64,000 nucleotides of DNA, taken from positions 128,554 through 192,553 of the forward strand of contig LPNY01000139.1 of assembly GCA_001655195.1 (NCBI GenBank), read 5' to 3'. This DNA is from Arcobacter sp. EP1. Lineage in GTDB: Bacteria > Campylobacterota > Campylobacteria > Campylobacterales > Arcobacteraceae. Numbering within the stretch: the first letter of the stretch is position 1; each line of letters begins with the position of its first letter. Below the pieces are notes generated by a model, which made no database searches, was not told the DNA's origin, and saw only the letters and a program-made list of their open reading frames with translations. Of this stretch, positions 17,011 to 24,806 are shown in pieces. Both the position numbers and the translations under genes were made by a program.

Positions 17011-18827
17011 TATGAAATCTTATCCGTTTTAAATGTATAGGTAATAAACTTTTTAAAATCATTAACAATTTTAAAACTATCCTTGAGTAAATCCCGTTCA
17101 ATTTTTCCTAACACGTGAGTGTCCAGTTCGTTATTGGGTTTTTTCCCATCTTGTATTTTTTGTAATTGAGCTTTAAGTCGTAGTGTCCCTAATACATCAA
17201 AAGCTTCTAGAAGTTCATTTGCCATACCTTGTTCTAAAACATTTTTTTGTACTAGGATTTTGATTCGTTTAACAGTAGTTGTTTCTCGAATTTTTTCTCG
17301 AAGTGCTAAAGAACGAATCCCCTGAACGATTGGAAAAACACCTGCTTTTTTGATATCAATATGATGCGTTTTGGTCATAAAGTTTGCCACTACACTTGGT
17401 GTATCAAAGGTGTGGGTTGCTTTTGCAAAATAGGCCATGAAAACATCTTTGTCATGGAGTTTGTTGAATAGGTCATCTTTTAAATTAATGAGTAAATCTT
17501 TATCTCCCGCAACAGCATAAGCATCAAAGAATATTGCTAAATCCATGTAGTTTTGCATATCAGGAGCTTCAATCCAACGGGCTGTTTCTGTTTTGTATTC
17601 ATCAACTTTTTTACACCAAAACGGGTTACTTACCATGATATTCCCTTCACAACGAGGGTAGCCAAAATCTATGAGTGTTTCAGTGATTTTTTCCATATAT
17701 GGTCGATACTGTTCAACATCTGTTTGATTACAAACAACCAATGCATTATCTTGATCTGTTTTAATAATTTGTTCGTTTCTTCCTTCACTTCCCATTACAA
17801 TGAAACAGGCTTTGTTTTGAATCTCTTCAGGTACTAGAAGTTTATAGAGTTTTCCATAAACTTTTGTATTAAGTTGTCCAATGAGATTTGAGATATGATT
17901 AACTTTTACTCCCTTTGCATTGAGCGTTTTGATGGTGTTGATTAGCTCAACACTTGCCTCTTTTAAATCTTCTAAATTTGAGGCTTTTTTAATTTTTGAA
18001 TCCACTACATAAGTATGATTTGCAAAGTGAGATAGAACATCTATTTGTTCTAAGATTCCAATCATCTCCCCTTCTGTATTGGTGACTCCAACTCGTTTTA
18101 TATTACGTTTAATTAGGAGTGAAAATGCATCAAATAAGTAGTCATCGTCATTGACGCTAAGTAGTGGATAGATAGCAATATCACTCACAGGGATAGTTAA
18201 GTCTCGACCTTCAAGTAAGACTTTCATCTTTAATAAAGAATCAGTAATGATTCCATAACCCTCTTCATACTGAATAATAATTGTTGATGTTTTATATTCA
18301 ATTGATTTTTCAATTGCGTCAATAAGTTTTGTATCTTTTTCAACAATACAAGGCTCATGTAAAACGGTATCTGCAACTTTTGCAATCATAAAAGAAGAAA
18401 GGTCAGAGGTATACTCTTTATCTTTTAGGGTTTGAAATTTATTGACTAAGTTGTTTAAGAAGAAGTCTTTAAATTTTTCATTTTGTTCAATGAGTTCTAA
18501 AAAGGTAGTCCTCTCTAATTCATAACAGATTAAATCTTCATAGGCTTTAAAGGTATTTTTACATTCTCCGTAAATTAAAGAGTTTGCATCAAATGAGTCT
18601 TCATAATGATAATCAACAATAAGTTCATCATCTTCATTATATTCATGAACAGTACCTTTAATGATAATAAAAAAGTGATCATGAATTTTTTCTGGACTTA
18701 AAAGAATAGAATCTTTTGGATAGTAAGCAATATCCATATGTCGTATACAGACATCCATTTGTTTTTGGGTTAACTCTTCAAAAGGGTGAATATTTGATAG
18801 AAAAGATTGTTGGTCTCGTAAACTCAT
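17010..18827 (-). CDS. DUF294 nucleotidyltransferase with cNMP-binding and CBS domains (copy 2)
   Basis: 605 residues with the same domain order as the gene at 9714-11555: cNMP-binding-like (about 1-125), CBS pair (about 145-270), nucleotidyltransferase (VMGSEGRNEQIIKTDQDNALV near residue 345) and C-terminal helical domain. The cNMP domain lacks an obvious phosphate-binding RxxE cassette, as far as I can see, so it may not bind a cyclic nucleotide. The twin copies show that the whole DUF294/exonuclease pair was duplicated along with the symporters. Confidence 0.9.
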   Translation of the reverse strand: MSLRDQQSFLSNIHPFEELTQKQMDVCIRHMDIAYYPKDSILLSPEKIHDHFFIIIKGTVHEYNEDDELIVDYHYEDSFDANSLIYGECKNTFKAYEDLICYELERTTFLELIEQNEKFKDFFLNNLVNKFQTLKDKEYTSDLSSFMIAKVADTVLHEPCIVEKDTKLIDAIEKSIEYKTSTIIIQYEEGYGIITDSLLKMKVLLEGRDLTIPVSDIAIYPLLSVNDDDYLFDAFSLLIKRNIKRVGVTNTEGEMIGILEQIDVLSHFANHTYVVDSKIKKASNLEDLKEASVELINTIKTLNAKGVKVNHISNLIGQLNTKVYGKLYKLLVPEEIQNKACFIVMGSEGRNEQIIKTDQDNALVVCNQTDVEQYRPYMEKITETLIDFGYPRCEGNIMVSNPFWCKKVDEYKTETARWIEAPDMQNYMDLAIFFDAYAVAGDKDLLINLKDDLFNKLHDKDVFMAYFAKATHTFDTPSVVANFMTKTHHIDIKKAGVFPIVQGIRSLALREKIRETTTVKRIKILVQKNVLEQGMANELLEAFDVLGTLRLKAQLQKIQDGKKPNNELDTHVLGKIERDLLKDSFKIVNDFKKFITYTFKTDKIS

Positions 18828-18925
18828 TATTATTCCTTATAGTGATACATTAATTATACAAAAAAAACATGTAAAGAAACGGGATAAAAAGAAAGTTTAT
18901 TATTAAAATTGTGAAGATTTATACT

Positions 18926-18988
18926 CTTTTATACCAAAGCTATTAGTAATGGTTCGCGTTCACTAAAAATAGAATTTTGGTATAAAAG
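18926..18988. repeat. Long inverted repeat (13-bp arms, 37-nt centre)
   Basis: CTTTTATACCAAA (18926-18938) and TTTGGTATAAAAG (18976-18988) are exact reverse complements. The centre can pair further (TTAGT with ACTAA), giving one long imperfect hairpin. It lies between the terminator of the third symporter and the DUF294 copy-2 start. Confidence 0.65.
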
Positions 18989-18992
18989 AATA

Positions 18993-19024
18993 TAAAAAAA
19001 GTATGCCCCGAAGGACATACTTTT
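18993..19024 (-). terminator. Rho-independent terminator with UUCG loop
   Basis: On the minus strand AAAAGTATGTCC-TTCG-GGGCATACTTTT followed by further T forms a 12-bp stem with one T-G wobble and a stable C(UUCG)G loop. It ends the DUF4212-symporter operon. Confidence 0.9.
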
Positions 19025-19057
19025 AAAGTTACCTGTTAAAGGTGGAGAAGAGAGATC

Positions 19058-20953
19058 TTAATGATCTACTGCTTCACCAGCTCCAGATGGGATTCTGATT
19101 TTTTCAACTAAATCTTGAATCTCTTGTGGAGGTTCTGGAGTCATTCTAGATACAACGAATGCTACCACTAAGTGTAGGATTGTACCGATTGTACCGAATG
19201 ATGCAGGAGCAATTCCCATGAAGTAACCGTCTGGTGTACCACCACCCCAGATGAAGTACCATGCATAACCAACAGTTGATACAAGACCAGTTAAGATACC
19301 TGCAATAGCACCTTCTTTGTTCATTCGCTTATCAAATACCCCAAGGATAATTGTAGGGAAGAACGCAGCTGCAGCAATACCAAACGCTAATGCAACAACT
19401 TGTGCAACGAAACCTGGAGGGTTGATTCCTAAGTAACCAGCAACACAAATTGCAGCTACCGCTGAAACTCTTGCCCACATTAACTCAGTTTTCTCATTTA
19501 ATGTAGATTTTCCAGTCTCTTTGTCTTTAAATACTACTTGTCCCATAAGGTCATGTGAAATTGCTGATGCAATTACAAGTAATAAACCTGCTGCTGTAGA
19601 TAATGCTGCTGCAAGTCCACCAGCTGCGATGAATGCAATTACCCAGTTAGGTAAGTTCGCAATTTCAGGGTTTGCAAGTACCATGATATCTCTATCAACG
19701 TATAACTCATTTGCAATACCATTGTTTTTAGCTAACTCTTCAGCTCCAGCAGGGCCTTTACCATTAGTAGTAGCTCTTTCTCCAAATTCACCAGTGTTAG
19801 TTCCGTCGAATTTAGGCTTACCTTTTTTACCGTCAAATGCTGCACCTTTAGCGTATTGGATTTTTCCATCGCCATTTCGGTCAGTCCATGCTAATAGTCC
19901 ACCTTGTTCCCAAGTTTTGAACCAGTTACCATCATTTGGAGTTCCATCAGCGTGTTTTAACTCACCAGCAACAAACGCTTTGTACTCAACATTTTGTAAG
20001 TTTTTAATTAAGTTAACTCTTGAGAATGCAGCAACTGAAGAAATAGTTGTATACATAATCGCAATAAATACTAATGCATAACCAGCAGAGATTCTAGCAT
20101 CTCTTACAGTAGGAACTGTAAAGAATCTAACAATAACGTGTGGAAGACCAGCAGTACCAAGCATTAACGCAGTTGTTAATAAGAACATATTCTTGATGCT
20201 TCCCTCATTTGTATATGCTGAGAATCCTAAGTCAACAAGTGACTGATCCAGAGCATGCAACAGATAGGTTCCTTCAGGAATAACTTGTACACCTGTATCA
20301 AAAGCAAATGTAGTTTGACCGAATAATCCAAATTGTGGTAAGAATGTATCAGTAACTTGTAATGATAAGAAAATCGCAGGAATCATGTATGCGAAAATCA
20401 TAACAACATATTGTGCAACTTGTGTATAAGTAATACCTTTCATACCACCAAGTACTGAGTAGAAGAAAACAACACCCATACCGATAAGTACACCAGTATT
20501 TACGTCAACTTGTAAGAATCTTGAGAATACAATCCCAACCCCTCTCATTTGACCTGCAACATATGTAAATGATACGAAGATAACTGAGATAACTGCAACA
20601 AGTCTTGCTGTATCAGAGTAATATCTATCACCAACGAAATCAGGAACTGTAAACTTACCAAACTTTCTTAAGTAAGGAGCAAGTAACATAGCAAGTAGAA
20701 CGTATCCACCTGTCCAACCCATTAAGAAAGCTCCACCAAAAGAACCTTTAAATGAAATAAGACCTGCTAAAGAAATAAATGACGCTGCTGACATCCAGTC
20801 TGCTGCAGTTGCCATACCATTTGCAACTGGGTGAACTCCACCACCTGCAACATAGAAATCTTTTGTTGAACCAGCTTTAGCCCAAAGCGCGATACCAATA
20901 TAAATTGCGAATGAAATACCTACGAATAGATAAATTAATGATTGTAATTCCAT
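19058..20953 (-). CDS. Sodium:solute symporter, VC_2705-type, with periplasmic insertion
   Basis: 631 residues of the SSS family ([64 protein letters not shown]). It differs from the two ActP-like copies by a hydrophilic stretch of about 100 residues between helices, roughly residues 305-410, holding DRNGDGKIQYA, which fits an EF-hand-like calcium loop (D-x-N-x-D-G-x-I). Paired with a DUF4212 gene 12 bp upstream, the standard partner of this subfamily. Likely imports acetate or another small acid; the substrate is inferred from context. Confidence 0.9.
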   Translation of the reverse strand: MELQSLIYLFVGISFAIYIGIALWAKAGSTKDFYVAGGGVHPVANGMATAADWMSAASFISLAGLISFKGSFGGAFLMGWTGGYVLLAMLLAPYLRKFGKFTVPDFVGDRYYSDTARLVAVISVIFVSFTYVAGQMRGVGIVFSRFLQVDVNTGVLIGMGVVFFYSVLGGMKGITYTQVAQYVVMIFAYMIPAIFLSLQVTDTFLPQFGLFGQTTFAFDTGVQVIPEGTYLLHALDQSLVDLGFSAYTNEGSIKNMFLLTTALMLGTAGLPHVIVRFFTVPTVRDARISAGYALVFIAIMYTTISSVAAFSRVNLIKNLQNVEYKAFVAGELKHADGTPNDGNWFKTWEQGGLLAWTDRNGDGKIQYAKGAAFDGKKGKPKFDGTNTGEFGERATTNGKGPAGAEELAKNNGIANELYVDRDIMVLANPEIANLPNWVIAFIAAGGLAAALSTAAGLLLVIASAISHDLMGQVVFKDKETGKSTLNEKTELMWARVSAVAAICVAGYLGINPPGFVAQVVALAFGIAAAAFFPTIILGVFDKRMNKEGAIAGILTGLVSTVGYAWYFIWGGGTPDGYFMGIAPASFGTIGTILHLVVAFVVSRMTPEPPQEIQDLVEKIRIPSGAGEAVDH

Positions 20954-20965
20954 ATTCTACTTCTC

Positions 20966-21220
20966 CTACTCGTTAACGCCGTATTTAGTGTCAATATCTG
21001 TCATAACCTTCACGTAAACGAAAATTAATGCTACGAACACATATATTGCACCTTGTTGCGCAAACCAAAATCCTAATTTTACACCACTGATAGAGATTGC
21101 ATTCAGTTGTTCGATGAATAAAATTCCACAACCGAAAGAAACGATGAACCATACAACTAATAATTTAAGAATAGTTGAAATGTTCTCTCTCCAATAAGCC
21201 TGAGCTGTTTCTGGACTCAT
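20966..21220 (-). CDS. DUF4212 symporter small subunit
   Basis: 84 residues with two membrane helices (LLVVWFIVSFGCGILFI and GFWFAQQGAIYVFVALIFVYV) and an N-terminal AYWRENI segment typical of the DUF4212 family, the small partner of VC_2705-type symporters. AAAGGAG precedes the ATG. It heads a two-gene operon with the symporter and is preceded by a three-part TAGCATT-type box at 21297-21324. Confidence 0.92.
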   Translation of the reverse strand: MSPETAQAYWRENISTILKLLVVWFIVSFGCGILFIEQLNAISISGVKLGFWFAQQGAIYVFVALIFVYVKVMTDIDTKYGVNE

Positions 21221-21296
21221 ATTTTTCTCCTTTGAAATTAGTATTAAAAAATGTTCACAAAAGAACCTTTTTAATAATTAAACATTGAAAGTATAT

Positions 21297-21324
21297 TAGC
21301 TGTAAATAGCAAAAGGATAGCATT
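21297..21324 (-). promoter_or_regulatory. Acetate-island box at symporter operon 3: AATGCTA-N4-TTTGCTA plus ACAGCTA
   Basis: On plus, TAGCTGT (21297), TAGCAAA (21307) and TAGCATT (21318) follow with 10- and 11-bp steps. On minus the pair ends exactly 11 bp before TATACT (21295-21290), the same distance as at pta. It lies between the two-component system and the operon it presumably controls. Confidence 0.6.
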
Positions 21325-21364
21325 TACACAATTTTGACATGAAATTTTAAAATTTGTTTTTGAA

Positions 21365-21398
21365 AGAAAAAAATAACCGATGCAAAGCACCAGTTATT
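21365..21398 (-). terminator. Rho-independent terminator of the two-component operon
   Basis: On minus AATAAC...GTTATT (21398-21393 with 21377-21372) encloses a second short stem TGC/GCA and is followed by TTTTTTC. It lies 9 bp after the response-regulator stop. Confidence 0.8.
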
Positions 21399-21406
21399 GG
21401 GAGTTT

Positions 21407-22069
21407 TTAGACAGAATAATATCTGTCGATTTTATAGCCAAGACCTCGGATATTTTTAATAAAATCCTCTTTTAGTGCTTTTTTGAGTCGTGAGATTTCT
21501 GCACGTATGGTTGGGTTATCGATATTCTCGCCATCCCAGATATCTTCTCTAAATCGTTCAAAGTCAACAATCATATTTATGTTAAGTGCTAGAATATGAA
21601 TAATCTCTAGCTGTTTTTTAGTGAGCATTTGTGGTTCACCATTAAAATAGAGTGTTTTTTTCTCTTTTGAGTAAGAGTAGTTTTCACTTAATCGCATGTG
21701 TGAAGTAGTGGTTTGGTCTTTTTTTAGAATTTGATTGATTTTAATACCTAACTCTTCCAAGTGGAAAGGTTTTTTGATGTATTCTCGACATCCTAGGTCA
21801 TATCCTTTTGAAATATCTTCAATATCAACCAGTGCTGTAATAAAAATTGTAGGGATAAAGATTTGTTGTTCATTGAGTTCTTTTAGTATTTGAAACCCAT
21901 CTTTTGTAGGAACATTAATATCAAGAACGAGCAGATCGTAACTTGTATCAACACTATCTATCACTTCTTGTCCGTCTGTAAAGCTATCAACCATATGACC
22001 TATATCTGTTAGGTACTCTTTAATGGCATTATTTAGCATGAGTTCATCTTCAAGCAGTAGTATTTTCAT
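21407..22069 (-). CDS. OmpR-family response regulator, candidate controller of the acetate island
   Basis: 220 residues from the ATG at 22069 (MKILLLEDELMLNN); a longer in-frame start at 22123 would lie deep inside the kinase gene. Receiver domain: acidic pair LEDE, phosphoacceptor Asp in YDLLVLDINVP, Thr in FITAL, Lys in YIKKPFHLEEL. C-terminal winged helix: LTKKQLEIIHILA, NPTIRAEISRLKKAL, IRGLGYKI. It overlaps the kinase gene by 20 bp. OmpR-type domains bind direct repeats of about 11 bp; the boxes at pta and the three symporter operons have that form, one of them directly downstream of this gene. The pairing is inference. Confidence 0.93.
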   Translation of the reverse strand: MKILLLEDELMLNNAIKEYLTDIGHMVDSFTDGQEVIDSVDTSYDLLVLDINVPTKDGFQILKELNEQQIFIPTIFITALVDIEDISKGYDLGCREYIKKPFHLEELGIKINQILKKDQTTTSHMRLSENYSYSKEKKTLYFNGEPQMLTKKQLEIIHILALNINMIVDFERFREDIWDGENIDNPTIRAEISRLKKALKEDFIKNIRGLGYKIDRYYSV

Positions 22070-23630
22070 CGTTTGTAAACCTATATTTAAATTTTGTCTC
22101 TTCTTCATTTGATTGCAGATCAATTATAACTGAATTCTTATCACAGATTTCTTTGACTATTCGTAAGCCTAATCCAAAACCACCTCTTGCGTCATTCTCG
22201 CGATAGAAATCATCAAATATTTGCTCAGTTTTTTCGATTTTTTTCGAGTGGGTTTTCACTTCAAAGGTGATACCGTTATCATCTTTTAAAAGTTTCACAA
22301 AAATTGGTGAGTCTTGAAAAGAGTATTTTATAGCATTAGATAAATTATTGTCAATAATACGCTGTAAAAGTAGGGTATTAAAACAGTGATAAATTGGATT
22401 TTGAATGTTGGTTACAAAAAATAGTGAGTTTGATTGGGCAATTTCATCAAAAAATGCTAGTCGTTCCATTAAAAACTCTGAAAGATTCACTTTTGTTTTC
22501 TTGTATTCAACACGATCTTTTTTAATTAAATAGGATAAATCATCGTAAATGTATTGAATTGTTTTTGCACCACTCTCTACATTGGTTACATATTTATTGT
22601 TTGGAATATGCATACGAAGTAGGTCAATATTGGTTTGAATAATAGTTAATGGTGTATTAATTTCATGAACAGAGTTTTTTAAAAAGCGTTTTTGTGACTC
22701 TATGAGCTCTTGTAACTCTTTTGTTTTTTCATTAACAGTATCTTCAAGGTGTTTGTTTAGGCCTTCAAGAAGTTTGGTTTTATCTTTAAAGTTTGCAATA
22801 GCATCATCAGCGTAGTTTGCAATAACTTTAAACTCACCAAACATAATGTTTTGTTGACTTACTGGTTCATCACTTCCTTGGGACTCTTTAAAGTAGTTTC
22901 CAATAGCGCGTACATCATTTACAATCAAGATAGTAGCATTTTTATAAATAAAAATAGAATAAAGTACTAACATAATAGTTAGAGATAAAATTTGAAAAAT
23001 ATAGTTGGATATTTTTGTATCATATTCATCTTTTTTGATGCTAACCACTTTTTCAATCTCATCTAAATAGACCCCTTTCCCAATGGTCCAATTCCAAGGT
23101 TTATAGGATAATGCATAAGATATTTTTGGGGCTTCTTTTTCTAGTTCTGGTTTATACCAAATATACTCTACAAACCCACCTGCGTTGTCTTTAGATATTT
23201 CAATGATCTCTTTAATCACTTTTTTGCCTGTAGGGTCAGTAAACTCATAAAGATTTTTTCCAATATTTTGTTTGGATATTGGATAATAAATAGATGTTCC
23301 GTTAAAGTCATAAATAAAAACATAGTCATTGATGTCCGTTCTATCTCGCATGAGTTCAATAGCATTTAGAATATCGTTTTGGATTTCTTTTTCACTTTTT
23401 TTGCCTTTGAACTTTTCATGGTAATATTGAACAAATTTTAATGTGTTTTCAATATCTTTACGAATGGTCTCTTTTTGTTTAATATCATAATCTGTTCGAA
23501 TGATGTCAATTTTCTCTTGGAATTCATTAAAGGCATTATTGATAATAATAAATGTAAAAAAAGAGATAAGAATAATAATAAACACAATGGAGTAAACAAT
23601 AAGGTGATAGAGTGATTTTGCTTTGATCAT
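22050..23630 (-). CDS. Membrane sensor histidine kinase with Cache domain
   Basis: 526 residues. Membrane helix 1 at about 10-32, then a periplasmic single Cache-type sensor (YVFIYDFNGTSIYYP, and YKPWNWTIGKGVYLDEI close to its end), helix 2 at about 212-230, a linker coiled coil (about 270-310), phosphoacceptor His in SVHEINTPLTIIQ, and an ATPase domain with N box DNNLSNAIKYSF and G box GGFGLGLRIV. Cache domains of this sort bind small organic acids or amino acids, which fits an acetate-related signal. It is the first gene of the operon with the response regulator. Confidence 0.92.
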   Translation of the reverse strand: MIKAKSLYHLIVYSIVFIIILISFFTFIIINNAFNEFQEKIDIIRTDYDIKQKETIRKDIENTLKFVQYYHEKFKGKKSEKEIQNDILNAIELMRDRTDINDYVFIYDFNGTSIYYPISKQNIGKNLYEFTDPTGKKVIKEIIEISKDNAGGFVEYIWYKPELEKEAPKISYALSYKPWNWTIGKGVYLDEIEKVVSIKKDEYDTKISNYIFQILSLTIMLVLYSIFIYKNATILIVNDVRAIGNYFKESQGSDEPVSQQNIMFGEFKVIANYADDAIANFKDKTKLLEGLNKHLEDTVNEKTKELQELIESQKRFLKNSVHEINTPLTIIQTNIDLLRMHIPNNKYVTNVESGAKTIQYIYDDLSYLIKKDRVEYKKTKVNLSEFLMERLAFFDEIAQSNSLFFVTNIQNPIYHCFNTLLLQRIIDNNLSNAIKYSFQDSPIFVKLLKDDNGITFEVKTHSKKIEKTEQIFDDFYRENDARGGFGLGLRIVKEICDKNSVIIDLQSNEEETKFKYRFTNDENTTA

Positions 23631-23720
23631 AAATTAGGTTCCCATAAATTTAAGTAGGAAAGCATATCAAAAGATTGGTAAAAAAATGTTGAAAGTCAAA
23701 AATGAAGATTTTATAATAAG

Positions 23721-23797
23721 TGGCGCGGTTGACGAGACTCGAACTCGCGACCTCCTGCGTGACAGGCAGGCATTCTAACCAACTAAACTACAACCGC
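23721..23797 (-). tRNA. tRNA-Asp (GTC)
   Basis: Cloverleaf on minus: acceptor GCGGTTG/CAACCGC, anticodon stem CCTGC/GCAGG with loop CTGTCAC, so anticodon GTC. The T arm contains GTTCGAGTC. CCA is encoded. Last gene of a four-tRNA cluster. Confidence 0.95.
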
Positions 23798-23835
23798 ACA
23801 CTTAAAATAATAAGAAGTACTTGTCAAGGTACTAA

Positions 23836-23911
23836 TGGTGGTCGATAGAAGACTCGAACTTCTGACATCTACCTTGTAAGGGTAGCGCTCTACCAACTGA
23901 GCTAATCGACC
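23836..23911 (-). tRNA. tRNA-Val (TAC)
   Basis: Cloverleaf on minus: acceptor GGTCGAT/ATCGACC, D arm TAGCTCAGTTGGTAGAGC, anticodon loop CTTACAA giving TAC, T arm with GTTCGAGTC. CCA is encoded. Confidence 0.95.
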
Positions 23912-23913
23912 GA

Positions 23914-23988
23914 TGGTGACCCCTAGGAGACTCGAACTCCTGTGATTGGAATGAAAATCCAAGATCCTAACCGCTAGATGAAGGGGCC
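23914..23988 (-). tRNA. tRNA-Glu (TTC)
   Basis: Cloverleaf on minus: acceptor GGCCCCT/AGGGGTC (one G-T pair), anticodon loop TTTTCAT giving TTC, T arm with GTTCGAGTC, encoded CCA. Only two bases separate it from tRNA-Val. Confidence 0.95.
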
Positions 23989-24049
23989 ATCGTTTACTGT
24001 TTATAAATTTAAATTATAAAACAAAAACAGTCATTGTTTTATAAAGTAC

Positions 24050-24125
24050 TGGTGACCCGTAATGGATTCGAACCATTGGCCACCTCCTTAAAAGGGAGAT
24101 GCTCTACCAGCTGAGCTAACAGGTC
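24050..24125 (-). tRNA. tRNA-Lys (TTT)
   Basis: Cloverleaf on minus: acceptor GACCTGT/ACGGGTC, D arm TAGCTCAGCTGGTAGAGC, anticodon loop CTTTTAA giving TTT, T arm with GTTCGAATC, encoded CCA. First of the cluster in transcription order. Confidence 0.95.
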
Positions 24126-24181
24126 ATTCATTTTAGAAGTTGTTCTTCTTAAAATGGACTGGAATTATAATAGGTTTTTTT

Positions 24182-24688
24182 TTATTTGTCAAGGGTTTTT
24201 TGAACAAAATTTGAAATTTTTTTCAAAGATTGTTTTGCTGCCATATTTTGCACCTCTTTGCGGGTGCCTTTAAAGTGAAATGTTTCTATTTCAAAACTCT
24301 CTGAATCACCCATTATACCGATAACTACAGTGCCAACTGGTTTGTTTTTTACGCCACCTGTAGGACCTGCGATTCCTGAAATTGCAATCGAGTAATTAGC
24401 CTTAAATTTAGCTAAAGATCCCCTTAACATTTCTTTAACCGTTTGCTCTGATACAGCACCATACTTTTCCAAGGTTTCAATTTTTACATTTAACTCTTGA
24501 TTTTTTATCTCATTTGAGTAAGAAATGATACTTCCATTAAATATATTTGAGCTTCCTGATATCTCAGTTATTAAAGAAGCGACTAATCCTCCAGTACAAG
24601 ATTCTGCACAAGTGATAGTTTTTTTATGGTTTAAAAGCAGTGTTTGAAGTTTTATCATGTCATTGGTATTAAATATTTCATCATACAT
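24182..24688 (-). CDS. pncC: Nicotinamide-nucleotide amidase (CinA C-terminal domain family)
   Basis: 168 residues, the stand-alone CinA C-terminal domain. It deamidates NMN to nicotinate mononucleotide in pyridine nucleotide recycling. Motifs: CAESCTGGLVASLITEISGSS (catalytic Ser-Thr region), SYSNEIK, GAVSEQTVKEM and AISGIAGPTGG. The N-terminal CinA domain is absent, as in E. coli PncC. It stands alone between the tRNA cluster and mqo. Confidence 0.9.
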   Translation of the reverse strand: MYDEIFNTNDMIKLQTLLLNHKKTITCAESCTGGLVASLITEISGSSNIFNGSIISYSNEIKNQELNVKIETLEKYGAVSEQTVKEMLRGSLAKFKANYSIAISGIAGPTGGVKNKPVGTVVIGIMGDSESFEIETFHFKGTRKEVQNMAAKQSLKKISNFVQKTLDK

Positions 24689-24806
24689 AGAGTGTAATCC
24701 TAAAAAGAGTTGTTATAAGTTGTTAGTATAGTAATAAAATGGTAAGGAGAGAATTAAATAAGGTATGAGTCTTTCATACCTTATTTATATATAGATGTAT
24801 TAAGTG

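Noticed and set aside
23998-24046. Inverted ACTGTTT...AAACAGT between tRNA-Glu and tRNA-Lys
   Set aside because: Arms are short and AT-rich with a long centre; it is compatible with tRNA spacer DNA and has no further support.
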